Source: an uncultured Actinobaculum sp.
GTDB taxonomy: Bacteria > Actinomycetota > Actinomycetes > Actinomycetales > Actinomycetaceae
DNA length: 64,000 nt
Direction of reading: 5' to 3'
Assembly: GCA_938020505.1 (NCBI GenBank)
Contig: CALIHR010000006.1
Location: 62,001-126,000 of the forward strand
Position 1 is the first letter of the stretch, and each line of letters begins with the position of its first letter. This document shows, piece after piece, positions 23,748 to 32,171 of the stretch. Below the pieces are notes generated by a model. It was not told the DNA's origin and did not search any database. It was given only the letters and a program-made list of their open reading frames with translations. Made by a program: the position numbers and the translations under genes.

Positions 23748-25310
23748 CTAGGAGTACACGAGCACCTGCGTGACGAGCATGACCCCGCCGAAGCCGAGGA
23801 CGAAGACGACCATCGGCCACACGAACTTCAGCCAGGCCGAGAATTTCATGTCGAGCATTTGCAGCGTCGCCATGACCAGTCCGGTCGGCGCCAGGAAAAG
23901 CATCGCGTACTGGCCCCACTGGTAGGCGCAGACGATGATGAAACGCTCGATTCCCACCGAGTCGCCGAGGGGCGCCATAATCGGCATGGCCAGAACGGCC
24001 AGGCCCGAAGAGGACGGCACGACGAAGCCCAAGACGAAGAAGATGAGCATCATCATAATGATGAACACGGGCCCGTTCATGCCCTGAACGAGGTTGGAGG
24101 CGCCTTCGAGGAGCGTGTCCGAAATCTTGCCCTCGTTCATGATGGTGTTGATGCCGCGGGCCAGGCCGATGATGAGCGAAACGCCCACCAGGCTGGAGGC
24201 GCCGTCGGTAAAGGCGTCGACCAGCTGCTTTTCCTTGAGCCGCTCCTTGCCCGTCGTCACGATGAACATGATGACGATCGTGATCGCCAGGAAAGACGCG
24301 GCCATGTCGGGGAACCACCAGCCGAGCTGCATGACTCCGTAGACCATGAGGACGAAGGCCGAGACGAAGAGGATGAGGGTGACCTTCTTGCGCCACGTGA
24401 AGTCGCCGGCGGACTCGCCGACGTCGACGGCCCACTGCTTGTTGAACTTTTCCCGATCCTCGTAAGTGAGAGAGGCTTCGGGGTTCTTCTTGATCTTGTT
24501 GGCGTACCAGTAGAGGTAGAGGACCACCACGACGCCGCCGACGAGGCAGCCCGCCGCGCGCCACCAGATGCCGTCGGTGAATTGGATGCCCGCGGCGTTG
24601 GAGGCGATGACCGAGGAGAACGGGTTGATGGTCGAGAACGTCGTTCCCATCGACCCCGCAAGGAAAATCGCCCCGACGCATATGATCGAGTCGTATCCCA
24701 GGGCGATGAAGACGGGGCAGAGGATCGGGTAGAAGGCGACGGCCTCCTCCTCCAATCCGCACGTCGTTCCGCCGACCACCATGAACGCGGACACGGCGAA
24801 GACCAGGGCGAACTCGCGCCCCTTGGTCTTCTTCGTCAAGGCTAAGAGGCCCGATTCGAAGGCCCCCGCCGCTCTGACGACGCCTATCAAACCTCCCAGG
24901 ACGAAGATGAACACGATGATGTCGATGGCCTCGATGGTGCCCTTGACCATCGACCTGGTCACGTCCTGAACGCCCGCGGGATGGCCTTTGAGCTCCTTGT
25001 ACGTTCCTGGAACCGAGACGGGCTTCGTCAGAGCCCCGCTCTCGAATTTCTTGAGGGAGATCTTCACGCCGAGTTTGTCGAGGGTCTCCTGCGTGGCAGG
25101 CATTGTGTCGACTTTGCCGCTCGGCTCGGTGATGGAGAACGTGTCTTTTTTGTACTCCAATTTGGAATAGGACCCCGCCTGGACGACGTGCGTCGCCAGG
25201 ACCGTGAGGATGGTGAGGACGAAAAGAATGGTGAATGCACCGGGGAACGTCCACTTTCCCCTTTTCTTTTTCGTTGTGGTCTCCACAACGTCGTTTGTCG
25301 TCGTCGACAT
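23748..25310 (-). CDS. YfcC-family (DcuC-like) transporter, probable amino-acid carrier of the arc operon
   Basis: A 520-residue carrier with about 12 membrane segments. The cytoplasmic N-terminus is charged (TTTKKKRGKW), an extracytoplasmic loop of about 75 residues follows TM1, and the conserved GGTTCGLEEEAVAFYPI, LAGSMGTTFSTINPF and GLARGINTIMNEG loops mark the YfcC/DUF1504-like branch of the C4-dicarboxylate carrier superfamily. In many bacteria such genes (also called arcD2) sit with arginine deiminase genes. Here it follows arcB and arcC, so it probably imports citrulline or exchanges arginine and ornithine. The substrate is inferred from context. Confidence 0.85.
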   Translation of the reverse strand: MSTTTNDVVETTTKKKRGKWTFPGAFTILFVLTILTVLATHVVQAGSYSKLEYKKDTFSITEPSGKVDTMPATQETLDKLGVKISLKKFESGALTKPVSVPGTYKELKGHPAGVQDVTRSMVKGTIEAIDIIVFIFVLGGLIGVVRAAGAFESGLLALTKKTKGREFALVFAVSAFMVVGGTTCGLEEEAVAFYPILCPVFIALGYDSIICVGAIFLAGSMGTTFSTINPFSSVIASNAAGIQFTDGIWWRAAGCLVGGVVVVLYLYWYANKIKKNPEASLTYEDREKFNKQWAVDVGESAGDFTWRKKVTLILFVSAFVLMVYGVMQLGWWFPDMAASFLAITIVIMFIVTTGKERLKEKQLVDAFTDGASSLVGVSLIIGLARGINTIMNEGKISDTLLEGASNLVQGMNGPVFIIMMMLIFFVLGFVVPSSSGLAVLAMPIMAPLGDSVGIERFIIVCAYQWGQYAMLFLAPTGLVMATLQMLDMKFSAWLKFVWPMVVFVLGFGGVMLVTQVLVYS

Positions 25311-25351
25311 GATGAAGTTCCCTTCATGGGCGGTGCGGACCGAGCGGGCTT

Positions 25352-25375
25352 GCAGGCCGTCAATTGGCGGCCTGC
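25352..25375. other. hairpin between arcC and yfcC
   Basis: GCAGGCCG (25352-25359) pairs with CGGCCTGC (25368-25375) around an 8-nt loop. It may adjust relative expression or mRNA stability inside the operon. Confidence 0.45.
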
Positions 25376-25450
25376 CAAATGCCGGTCGGCGGTTGACAAG
25401 CCGGCGGCCGGCCTCCCGGCCCGCACCGTGCAGCGACGAACTTCTCGCCG

Positions 25451-26392
25451 CTACATCGTTATATATGTGCCAGTTCGTCCGGCGAGGGCGTCCTTTGCCC
25501 TCACGAGTGAGGTGATGAGGGCCTTGCGTCCCTCACCCCCCTCGACGAAGTTCAAGCACGCCTCGACTTTGGGAAGCATCGATCCCTTGGCGAATTGATC
25601 TTCGTCGATGTGTTTGTGGGCTTCCTCGACGGTCATCGACTCCAGGTCTGTCTGATCGGGTGTGTTGTAGTTCAGGCTGACCCTGTCGACCGCCGTGAGG
25701 ATGACGAGCAGTTCCGCACCGATGTCGGAAGCCAGGAGAGCGGCCGAGCGGTCTTTGTCGATGACCGCCGCGACCCCCATGTATCCGTCGCCGTCTTCGA
25801 TGACGGGGATTCCGCCGCCGCCGGAGGCGACGACGACGGCGCCCGCGTCAATGAGCGTCTTGACCGTCGCGGCTTCGACGATCGCGGACGGCAAGGGAGA
25901 GGGAACGACCCATCTCCAGCCGCGGCCGGCGTCTTCCACATAGGTGTTTCCGGTCTCGGCCATGAGCTCCTTGGCGCGCTCCTCGCTGAAGAATGCACCG
26001 ACAGGCTTGGTGGGATTCTGGAAGGCCGGATCGCGCACGTCGACGACGGTCTGCGTGACGACCGAGACGCACTGCTTGTCCGACCCGCGCCTCTTCAGCT
26101 CCCTTCCGATCGCCTGCTGGAGGTGATAGCCGATGTACCCCTGGGACATCGCGCCGCACTCGGCGAACGGGATGAGCGGCGTTCCGCCGCCCTTGTCCGC
26201 GGAGACGTCCGTGGCCACCTTGATCATCCCCACCTGGGGGCCGTTTCCGTGGGTGACCGTGACGTTGTAGCCGCCGTCCATAAGGTCGACGATCGCCTCG
26301 GCGGCAGCGCCGATCAGCGTGAGTTGCTCCTCGGGGGTCTTTCCTAGCGCGTTTCCTCCGAGGGCAATGACCATGCGCTTGTCTGATTGCAT
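25451..26392 (-). CDS. arcC: carbamate kinase
   Basis: A 313-residue amino-acid-kinase-fold enzyme making ATP and carbamate (CO2 plus ammonia) from carbamoyl phosphate and ADP. ALGGNALG at the N-terminus, VTHGNGPQVG, ASGGGGIPVI and AVIDKDRSAALLA are the family motifs; length is typical. It is the energy-yielding final step of citrulline or arginine fermentation. It lies 74 bp after arcB on the same strand. The C-terminus SMLPKVEACLNFV is conserved. Confidence 0.96.
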   Translation of the reverse strand: MQSDKRMVIALGGNALGKTPEEQLTLIGAAAEAIVDLMDGGYNVTVTHGNGPQVGMIKVATDVSADKGGGTPLIPFAECGAMSQGYIGYHLQQAIGRELKRRGSDKQCVSVVTQTVVDVRDPAFQNPTKPVGAFFSEERAKELMAETGNTYVEDAGRGWRWVVPSPLPSAIVEAATVKTLIDAGAVVVASGGGGIPVIEDGDGYMGVAAVIDKDRSAALLASDIGAELLVILTAVDRVSLNYNTPDQTDLESMTVEEAHKHIDEDQFAKGSMLPKVEACLNFVEGGEGRKALITSLVRAKDALAGRTGTYITM

Positions 26393-26466
26393 TCATACTC
26401 CTTTGTAAGGGCCGGCCCGCGAGGGGCCGGGACTGTTCGTTCACGCCACAGCGGCGCCCCATGCAG

Positions 26467-27462
26467 CTACGACAGTGTTGCGTACATGACGGCCTTAATG
26501 GTGTGCATGCGGTTTTCCGCCTCGTCCATGACCTTGGACTTGGCAGATATGAAGACCTCGTTGGAGACCTCCATTTCAGTCACGCCGAACTTTTCGGCGA
26601 TGTCGGCGCCGATCGTCGTGTTCGTGTCGTGGAATGAGGGAAGGCAATGCATGAAAATTGCCTCGGCGTCGGCCTTCGCCATGACCTGCGCGGTCACGCG
26701 GTACGGTTCGAGGAGCTTGATGCGCTTCTCCCAAAGCTCGGCCGGCTCGCCCATGGACACCCAGATGTCCGTGTAGACCACGTGCGCGCCGGAGACGGCC
26801 TCGTCGACGTCGTCGGTCAGCGTGACGGTCGCGCCCGTCTCCTCGGCTATCTCGCGGCACTGGGCGACGAGCGACTCCTCGGGCATGAGGTCCTTCGGGC
26901 CGCAGGCGACGAAATGCAGGCCCAGCTTGGAACAGACGACCATGAGGGAGTTCGCCACGTTGTTGCGGGCGTCGCCCATGAAGACGAACTTCAGGCCCTT
27001 GAGGCCGCCGGGGAAGTTCTCCTTGACGGTGAGCATGTCCGCGATCATCTGGGTCGGATGGAACTCGGTGGTCAGGCCGTTCCAAACGGGCACCCCGGCG
27101 TTCTCGGCAAGCTCTTCGACGATTTCCTGCGCGAAGCCGCGGTACTCAATGCCGTCGTACATCCGCCCCAGAACCTGGGCAGTGTCGGCGATCGACTCCT
27201 TCGCCCCCATCTGCGAACTGCCCGGGTCGAGGTAGGTGACCCCCATGCCGAGGTCCATGCCGGCGACCTCGAAGGCGCAACGCGTGCGGGTGGAGGTCTT
27301 CTCAAACAGAAGAACGATGTTCTTCCCTTCGAGGTACCTGTGTGGCGTTCCGGCGAGTTTAAGGCTTTTGAACTGCTCTGACAAGCGCAGGAGGTAGCGG
27401 ATCTCATCCGGCGTGTAGTCGAGCAGCTTGAGGAAGTTGCGTCCGCTGAGGCTGATGGGCAT
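26467..27462 (-). CDS. arcB: ornithine carbamoyltransferase, catabolic type
   Basis: A 331-residue transferase that splits citrulline with phosphate into ornithine and carbamoyl phosphate when it runs catabolically. STRTR at 57-61 and FHPTQ bind carbamoyl phosphate; MHCLPSFHD contains the catalytic Cys (HCLPxFHD is typical). Length and pairing with arcC point to the catabolic ArcB rather than biosynthetic ArgF. The ATG at 27460-27462 has AAAGGA upstream. First gene of an arcB-arcC-yfcC unit; arcA (arginine deiminase) is not present in this window. Confidence 0.95.
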   Translation of the reverse strand: MPISLSGRNFLKLLDYTPDEIRYLLRLSEQFKSLKLAGTPHRYLEGKNIVLLFEKTSTRTRCAFEVAGMDLGMGVTYLDPGSSQMGAKESIADTAQVLGRMYDGIEYRGFAQEIVEELAENAGVPVWNGLTTEFHPTQMIADMLTVKENFPGGLKGLKFVFMGDARNNVANSLMVVCSKLGLHFVACGPKDLMPEESLVAQCREIAEETGATVTLTDDVDEAVSGAHVVYTDIWVSMGEPAELWEKRIKLLEPYRVTAQVMAKADAEAIFMHCLPSFHDTNTTIGADIAEKFGVTEMEVSNEVFISAKSKVMDEAENRMHTIKAVMYATLS

Positions 27463-27485
27463 GTCATTCCTTTCTTTTTCGCATC

Positions 27486-27541
27486 GTTACGGTGAGTTCG
27501 GTATCGTAACCGATCCCGTGACGCCGATACCGGCGCTACTC
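27486..27541. promoter_or_regulatory. overlapping inverted repeats in the arcB leader
   Basis: GTTACG (27486-27491) pairs with CGTAAC (27505-27510), and CGGTATCG (27499-27506) pairs with CGATACCG (27535-27542). The two stems share bases and exclude each other. They lie 24-80 bp upstream of arcB. They could be operators or a regulatory leader. Confidence 0.4.
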
Positions 27542-27615
27542 CATAGTCCGTCTAAGTGTGACGCATTTCAAGAGTTATGCCGGTACAAAAGAGAGGCGTA
27601 CAACCGACTATTTCT

Positions 27616-27689
27616 AGATTCCACGACTACATCCTACCTAAACTTTCCGCATCGCGGAACTTTTTTTCCACGATGCGGACGTGGAATCT
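27616..27689. promoter_or_regulatory. nested dyads upstream of the LuxR-type gene
   Basis: Outer arms AGATTCCACG (27616-27625) and CGTGGAATCT (27680-27689) enclose inner arms CCGCATCG (27647-27654) and CGATGCGG (27671-27678), the latter around a T-run. The set lies 75 bp upstream of the regulator start. A GATAAT at 27705-27710 may be its -10. Likely operator sites for the divergent pair. Confidence 0.5.
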
Positions 27690-27763
27690 GACGGCGAATG
27701 CTGAGATAATCATGAGCGACGGCGTCAACGGGGATCGTCACGGCAACCGAAAAAGGGGATGAG

Positions 27764-28726
27764 GTGTCAGTAACCCTCTATTACTACACATTGACCGTCC
27801 TCTTGGCGAGCATCCTCACGGCCGCGGTTTGCCTCTCCGTCTATCTTGTCAACCGCCAAAGGCCCTACCTGTTCACGACGTTCGCCTTCCTCGTCTACTT
27901 CTTCGACGTCGCACTGGTTCTCAGAACCGACATCGTCGGCAGGAAACCGGGGAAACTGGCCGTATACGAGATCAACGGGCCGGTCGAATCGGCGCTGCTC
28001 GGATCTTTCCTCGTCCTGTTCTTCTGGTGCGCCTGCAGAGAGTATCTCGGGTTGGGCAAAAGAAAGCGGGCGCTGTGGGCGATTCCCCTGTCCTTTCTGG
28101 CCGTCAGCTACGCCTCCTTCAATTTTCTGGGCGTCGGCAAGTGGCGCGAATTCGCCTTTTTCAGCGTGAGGTCGCTTTTCATACTCGCGTTGCTCGTGGC
28201 GATCCTCGTTCATTTTCTGAGAACGGACGACCTCGGCGAGCGGCGCCGCCTGCTTCATCACAGAGGCTTCTATCTTGCCGTCCTCGGCGCGACCGTCGCG
28301 ACGACGGCGTGGAACGTCGTCTTCATCCTCGGCTTGGACTACAGCGACAGCCGACCGGGCGACCTGTCTTTCCTGCCGGAGCGCAACTTCGCTGAAAATG
28401 CCCTGCTTCTTTGCATCGCCTCGTTCGTATGCGTCTCCGCCTACAAAACCCTGCGAATGCGGTACGTCGATCCGCCGGCGGGCGTGACCAACCAGCGGGA
28501 GGCCTTCGTCTTCCAGTCAATCGCGAGCTACTCGAACGTCAACGGCCTGTCACGCCGCGAGGAGGAGGTGCTGCGGCTCGTCCTCGACGGCAAGGACAAC
28601 CGGGCGATAGCCGACGAGCTTTTCATTTCCGTGTCCACGGTGAAGGTCCACGTCCACAACATCCTTCACAAGACGTCTATGGGAAACCGCAAGCAGCTGA
28701 CGCAGGCCTTTTGGAGCAAGATCTGA
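27764..28726 (+). CDS. seven-TM membrane-bound LuxR-type regulator
   Basis: A 320-residue protein. About seven hydrophobic segments fill residues 7-230 (for example 7-29, 35-53, 126-150, 168-191), followed by a GerE/LuxR HTH at about 252-318: LSRREEEVLRLVLDGKDNRA, then ELFISVSTVKVHVHNILHK. No receiver or known sensor domain is seen, so the membrane part is the probable sensor. GTG start at 27764 with AAAAGGGG upstream. Divergent from arcB, hence probably its regulator. The architecture resembles the many membrane LuxR proteins of Coriobacteriia such as Eggerthella. Confidence 0.85.
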   Translation: MSVTLYYYTLTVLLASILTAAVCLSVYLVNRQRPYLFTTFAFLVYFFDVALVLRTDIVGRKPGKLAVYEINGPVESALLGSFLVLFFWCACREYLGLGKRKRALWAIPLSFLAVSYASFNFLGVGKWREFAFFSVRSLFILALLVAILVHFLRTDDLGERRRLLHHRGFYLAVLGATVATTAWNVVFILGLDYSDSRPGDLSFLPERNFAENALLLCIASFVCVSAYKTLRMRYVDPPAGVTNQREAFVFQSIASYSNVNGLSRREEEVLRLVLDGKDNRAIADELFISVSTVKVHVHNILHKTSMGNRKQLTQAFWSKI

Positions 28727-28792
28727 CCGTGTCTTCCTATGCGAGATCCGGCTGCGCCCTTCGGCCGGTCGACGCGGCGGACCTCCGAGCGG

Positions 28793-29701
28793 TCATTCGA
28801 CGCGGAGGCCGGCGGCGCCGCTCCACGCAGGAACTTCGGCCATGTCGGGAGGGGCGAAGCCGAAGATCTGCGCAATCTGCTCCATGAACAGCTTGGCCCA
28901 TCGGCTGTACCAGGCGGAGCTGGGATGGAACAGGTCCGCGGCGTGATGCGTGACGATGTATTCGCGGGTCGACATCGCCTCGGAGACGTCGAAGAGGTCG
29001 ACCAGCCCGCATCCGTGCCTTTTCGCGGCTGCGTCGATCGCGTCTGAGAGCCGCGCGGCCCTTTCGGCGCTCGCCAAAGGCTTGAACGTCGGTATGTTCG
29101 CGACGACGGCGGGTCCGGGAAGCTCGCGGCAGACGCGGTCCATGAGTCCTGCGAAGTCTTCGACGCTCAGGCGGGAAAGCGAGACGTCGTTGCCGCCGAC
29201 GTCGAGGGTGACAAGATCGGGGACAACGTGTGCTGCGCCCGCGCGCAGACCCGCCAGCTGCGGCAGTTGCGACGTCAGCACGGATTCGGCTGTGCCTCCC
29301 GAAAGCGAGACGTTGAGGAGGATGACCCTGCGGCCCAGGGCCGCTTCCAGGCCCGCCGCGATCCTCGGAACGTACCCCTCGGCGATCGACGCGGCCCCGA
29401 GGCCTTGGGCTGCGGAGTCTCCGAGCGCCGCGTAGACGAAGGGCCGAGGCTTCGCCTCGCCTGGGGCCGCGGAGGCTCGGCCGGGGCCGGCCGCGTCGCG
29501 CAAGGCCGGATCGCCGTCCACATATGGCGGCGGCGAATCTGCGCCCGCCGCGAGTTCCTCGAGCTCGCGCAGCGAGCGAAAAAGATTGAGCTCCCACGCC
29601 CTGCGGAAGGGCGAATTCTGCCTGACGGGGGTCCGCATCTTTCGGTAGACCGCGGCGGCGCCCACGGTGGCAGCGGCTTTGACCGCGCGGCTTGCACGCA
29701 T
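28793..29701 (-). CDS. SGNH/GDSL hydrolase
   Basis: A 302-residue esterase-like protein. Block I is ALGDSAAQGLGA with the catalytic Ser, block III is LDVGGNDVS, and block V is DLFHPSSAWYSRWA with Asp and His. The N-terminus (MRASRAVKAAATVGAAAVY) could be a short membrane anchor or uncleaved signal, then a basic segment; location is uncertain. The ATG at 29699-29701 has an ideal AGGAGG 7 nt upstream. It lies 41 bp after the rRNA methylase gene, same strand. Substrate unknown. Confidence 0.88.
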   Translation of the reverse strand: MRASRAVKAAATVGAAAVYRKMRTPVRQNSPFRRAWELNLFRSLRELEELAAGADSPPPYVDGDPALRDAAGPGRASAAPGEAKPRPFVYAALGDSAAQGLGAASIAEGYVPRIAAGLEAALGRRVILLNVSLSGGTAESVLTSQLPQLAGLRAGAAHVVPDLVTLDVGGNDVSLSRLSVEDFAGLMDRVCRELPGPAVVANIPTFKPLASAERAARLSDAIDAAAKRHGCGLVDLFDVSEAMSTREYIVTHHAADLFHPSSAWYSRWAKLFMEQIAQIFGFAPPDMAEVPAWSGAAGLRVE

Positions 29702-29742
29702 CGCTTCCTCCTGGCTCTCGGCTGCGCCGACTCCTGCCGTCT

Positions 29743-30588
29743 TCAATCCGCCCTTTGGGCCATGGCGCTTGCGTAGACGCACACGGCCAGAGCGGTGGAG
29801 ACGTTGAGGGATTCGGCCTTCCCGTAGAGGGGAACGGCCACCCGCGCGTCGACGTCGAAATCGTATCCGGCGAATCCGCGGGCCTCGTTGCCGACGAACC
29901 AGAGCGCCCTGCGCCTGAGATCGGGTCCGCTCGGCGCGGCGCCCAGGATTTTCGCCTCGGCCGCCTCTCGGATGAGGACCGGCAGCTCCCACTCCCCCGT
30001 TCCCTCGGCCGTGAGGACCTGGAGCCCGTCCGCCCTCGCCCGCGCGGCGAGCTCCGATGCCTCGATACCCGCGACGCACGGCACATGGAAGTGGCTTCCT
30101 GCCGCCGATCGCATGACCTTGGGCGAATAGAGCTCGGCGCTGGCCTTGCCGACGACGACGGCGTCGGCCCCGGCGGCGTCGGCCGTTCGAATGACGGTTC
30201 CCAGATTTCCGGGGTCGGCGATGTCGAGGGTCGCCACAACGAGAGACGCCTCGCCTAGAAGCGAATTCAGATCGGGCGCCTGCGGCGTCGAGATGACTGC
30301 GACGACGCCCTGGGCGTCCGCCGAAAGGTCGCGCATGTCCCGCGCGGCGAGCACGTGCGTCCACACTCTGGCCGCGGAGGCCAATTCGGCGACGTCGACG
30401 TGCCGTTCAACCGCCTCCTCGGTGACGTAGAGGTCGCGTGTCAGGCCGGGGGCGCAGGCGAGGAGCTCGCGCACGGCCTGCGGCCCCTCGACGAGGGTCT
30501 GGCCGTGCCGCGAACGCTGTTCTCGGCGATGCAGCCTCTGCGCGCGCTGGAGCTGGCTGCGCGAGGCCTCTTTGGTCCGAAGGTTCAT
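29743..30588 (-). CDS. SpoU/TrmH-family RNA 2-prime-O-methyltransferase
   Basis: A 281-residue SAM-dependent SPOUT enzyme with an N-terminal SpoU substrate-binding domain (LVEGPQAVRELL). Motif 1 is DIADPGNLGTVIRTADAAGA, motif 2 FVGNEARGF, and motif 3 PLYGKAESLNVSTALAVCVY. It methylates a ribose in rRNA or tRNA; the exact site cannot be told. The ATG at 30586-30588 has AAAGGG upstream; a GTG two codons before is possible. It follows rplT, the usual actinobacterial order before pheS, but here separated from pheST by inserted genes. Confidence 0.92.
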   Translation of the reverse strand: MNLRTKEASRSQLQRAQRLHRREQRSRHGQTLVEGPQAVRELLACAPGLTRDLYVTEEAVERHVDVAELASAARVWTHVLAARDMRDLSADAQGVVAVISTPQAPDLNSLLGEASLVVATLDIADPGNLGTVIRTADAAGADAVVVGKASAELYSPKVMRSAAGSHFHVPCVAGIEASELAARARADGLQVLTAEGTGEWELPVLIREAAEAKILGAAPSGPDLRRRALWFVGNEARGFAGYDFDVDARVAVPLYGKAESLNVSTALAVCVYASAMAQRAD

Positions 30589-30606
30589 AGTCACCCTTTC
30601 ACGGGA

Positions 30607-30634
30607 AAAGGCCCCGGAAACAACCGGGGCCTTT
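30607..30634 (-). terminator. intrinsic terminator of infC-rpmI-rplT
   Basis: An 11-bp stem, AAAGGCCCCGG (30607-30617) and CCGGGGCCTTT (30624-30634), with a 6-nt loop; on the minus strand a short U-run (UUUU) follows. Canonical intrinsic terminator immediately after rplT. Confidence 0.9.
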
Positions 30635-30648
30635 CAGCCGAGCCTCGA

Positions 30649-31032
30649 TCAGGCCTGCTTCGGAGCGTTGACGTCCTCCGGAAGGGCCTTCTTGGCCGCG
30701 GCGACGACGGCTGCGAAGGCTTTGGGGTCGTTGACCGCCATTTCGGCGAGCTGCCGACGGTCGACCTCGATTCCCGCGAGGGTCAGACCCTGGATGAAAC
30801 GGTTGTACGTCAACCCTTCGGCGCGGGCGGCGGCGTTGATCCTGGCGATCCACAGCTTGCGGAATTCGCGCTTGCGGGCCTTGCGGTCACGGTAGTTGTA
30901 TACGAATGAGTGGGTGACCTGCTCCTTCGCCTTCCGATAGAGGCGGGAGCGCTGCCCGCGATAACCCGAGGCGCGCTCGAGTGTGGTGCGGCGCTTCTTG
31001 GCGGCGTTGACTGCGCGCTTGACGCGTGCCAT
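30649..31032 (-). CDS. rplT: 50S ribosomal protein L20
   Basis: A 127-residue L20 required for early 50S assembly. It begins MARVKRAVNAAKKRRTTLER and has GYRGQRSRLYRKAKEQV and the conserved RRQLAEMA, with LWIARINAAARAEGLTYNRF in between. Length is typical. Third gene of the infC-rpmI-rplT operon, closed by an intrinsic terminator 15 bp downstream. Confidence 0.98.
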   Translation of the reverse strand: MARVKRAVNAAKKRRTTLERASGYRGQRSRLYRKAKEQVTHSFVYNYRDRKARKREFRKLWIARINAAARAEGLTYNRFIQGLTLAGIEVDRRQLAEMAVNDPKAFAAVVAAAKKALPEDVNAPKQA

Positions 31033-31050
31033 GGCTTTCTCCTTCTAGCT

Positions 31051-31245
31051 TCAGCGGCCCAGCAGGCGCTTGACGGACTTGAGGTTCGCGGCGTCGACCG
31101 GCTGATCCATAGCCAGGCGGCGGGTGCGACGGCTGGACTTGTGCTCCAACAGGTGGCGCTTGTTGGCCTGCTCGCGCATGAGCTTGCCGCTCCCTGTCAC
31201 ACGGAAGCGCTTCTTCGCACCGGAGTGCGTCTTGTTCTTCGGCAT
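31051..31245 (-). CDS. rpmI: 50S ribosomal protein L35
   Basis: A 64-residue L35, starting MPKNKTHSGAKKRFRVTGSG and containing LMREQANKRHLLEHKSSRR. Length and sequence are typical. It sits between infC and rplT with an 18-bp gap to rplT. Confidence 0.98.
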   Translation of the reverse strand: MPKNKTHSGAKKRFRVTGSGKLMREQANKRHLLEHKSSRRTRRLAMDQPVDAANLKSVKRLLGR

Positions 31246-31305
31246 TCTTCTTTGCCCCTCGGTCTGGCCGCGCAGGGCGCGCGGCGTTTCTTACATTGGC
31301 GCGTG

Positions 31306-31956
31306 TCAGTCGACGGTCTCGTCGGACTCGACGTCCTCCCGCGCCTCCGATCCGTTCGAACGCGCTGCGCGCTCGGCTTCGCGTGCCTTGCGTGACTCGC
31401 GTTCGGCCTCGCGGCGTCGCCGCTGATCGGATTTGGCTTCGGATTTCTTTCTCAGCGGCGCCAACACCATGGACATGTTGCGCCCTTCCGCACGCGGCGC
31501 CGCTTCAATCGTCGAAAGCTCGGCCAGCTCGTCGGCCAAGCCTCGCAGCAGGCGGACGCCCATTTCCGGGCGGGACTGCTCACGGCCCTTGAACCGAAGG
31601 TCGAACTTCACCTTGTCCCCGCCGGTGAGAAAGCGTTCCGCCTGGGACTTCTTGGTTCTGTAATCGTTTTCGTCGATCTTCAGACCAATGCGGATGGACT
31701 TGATGACTGTGTTCGACTGGTTCCGGCGCGCTTCGCGGACTTTCTGGGCCGACTCATACTTGAACTTCCCGTAGTCCATGAGCTTGGCGACGGGCGGGTT
31801 CGAGTTCGGCGCGACCTCGACGAGGTCGAGTCCCGCCTCCTGAGCCAGGCGCAGCGCGTCTTCTACGCGGACGACGCCGACCTGCTCGCCTCCCGGGCCG
31901 ACAAGGCGAACCCTGTCCACGTGGATGCGCTCATTAACTCGTGGTTCGTTGTTGAT
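31306..31956 (-). CDS. infC: translation initiation factor IF-3, probable ATC start
   Basis: A 216-residue IF3, which monitors the start codon and initiator tRNA on the 30S subunit. The start region reads NNEPRVNERIHVDRVRLVGP; the N-domain and linker are followed by the C-domain (IRIGLKIDENDYRTKKSQAERFL, MGVRLLRGLADELA) and a charged tail. No ATG or GTG lies near the family N-terminus. An ATC at 31954-31956 has AAGGA with a 6-nt spacer. Rare starts autoregulate infC in other bacteria. The only upstream ATG (32064) lacks a ribosome-binding site and would add a 36-residue basic extension. Confidence 0.93.
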   Translation of the reverse strand: MNNEPRVNERIHVDRVRLVGPGGEQVGVVRVEDALRLAQEAGLDLVEVAPNSNPPVAKLMDYGKFKYESAQKVREARRNQSNTVIKSIRIGLKIDENDYRTKKSQAERFLTGGDKVKFDLRFKGREQSRPEMGVRLLRGLADELAELSTIEAAPRAEGRNMSMVLAPLRKKSEAKSDQRRRREAERESRKAREAERAARSNGSEAREDVESDETVD

Positions 31957-32123
31957 GGCTATTCCTTCGTTTCCTCGACGTGCACGCGCACGGAGAACTG
32001 CCCGAAGGAAAGGGTCTGAGCCCGATCTGACCCGATTCCTTTCGATCGCGAGATTCGAAGGCATCAGGTGGGAGTGTCTCCACTTGCGTTCCGGCTTGTG
32101 CCGGTCGGTCGCCTGAAACTATA
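31957..32123 (-). promoter_or_regulatory. infC promoter and leader
   Basis: TATAGT (-10, 32118-32123) is preceded by TGT, an extended -10. The leader is about 155 nt long and contains a GAAA(n)GGGTC/GACCCTTTC hairpin around 31990-32025. Such leaders before infC often control IF3-L35-L20 synthesis, but no known L20 leader class is recognised. Confidence 0.5.
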
Positions 32124-32171
32124 ACAGAACGGCCGGCTGTGCCGCGAGAAAGCCTCGGATTTTCGCGCCCG

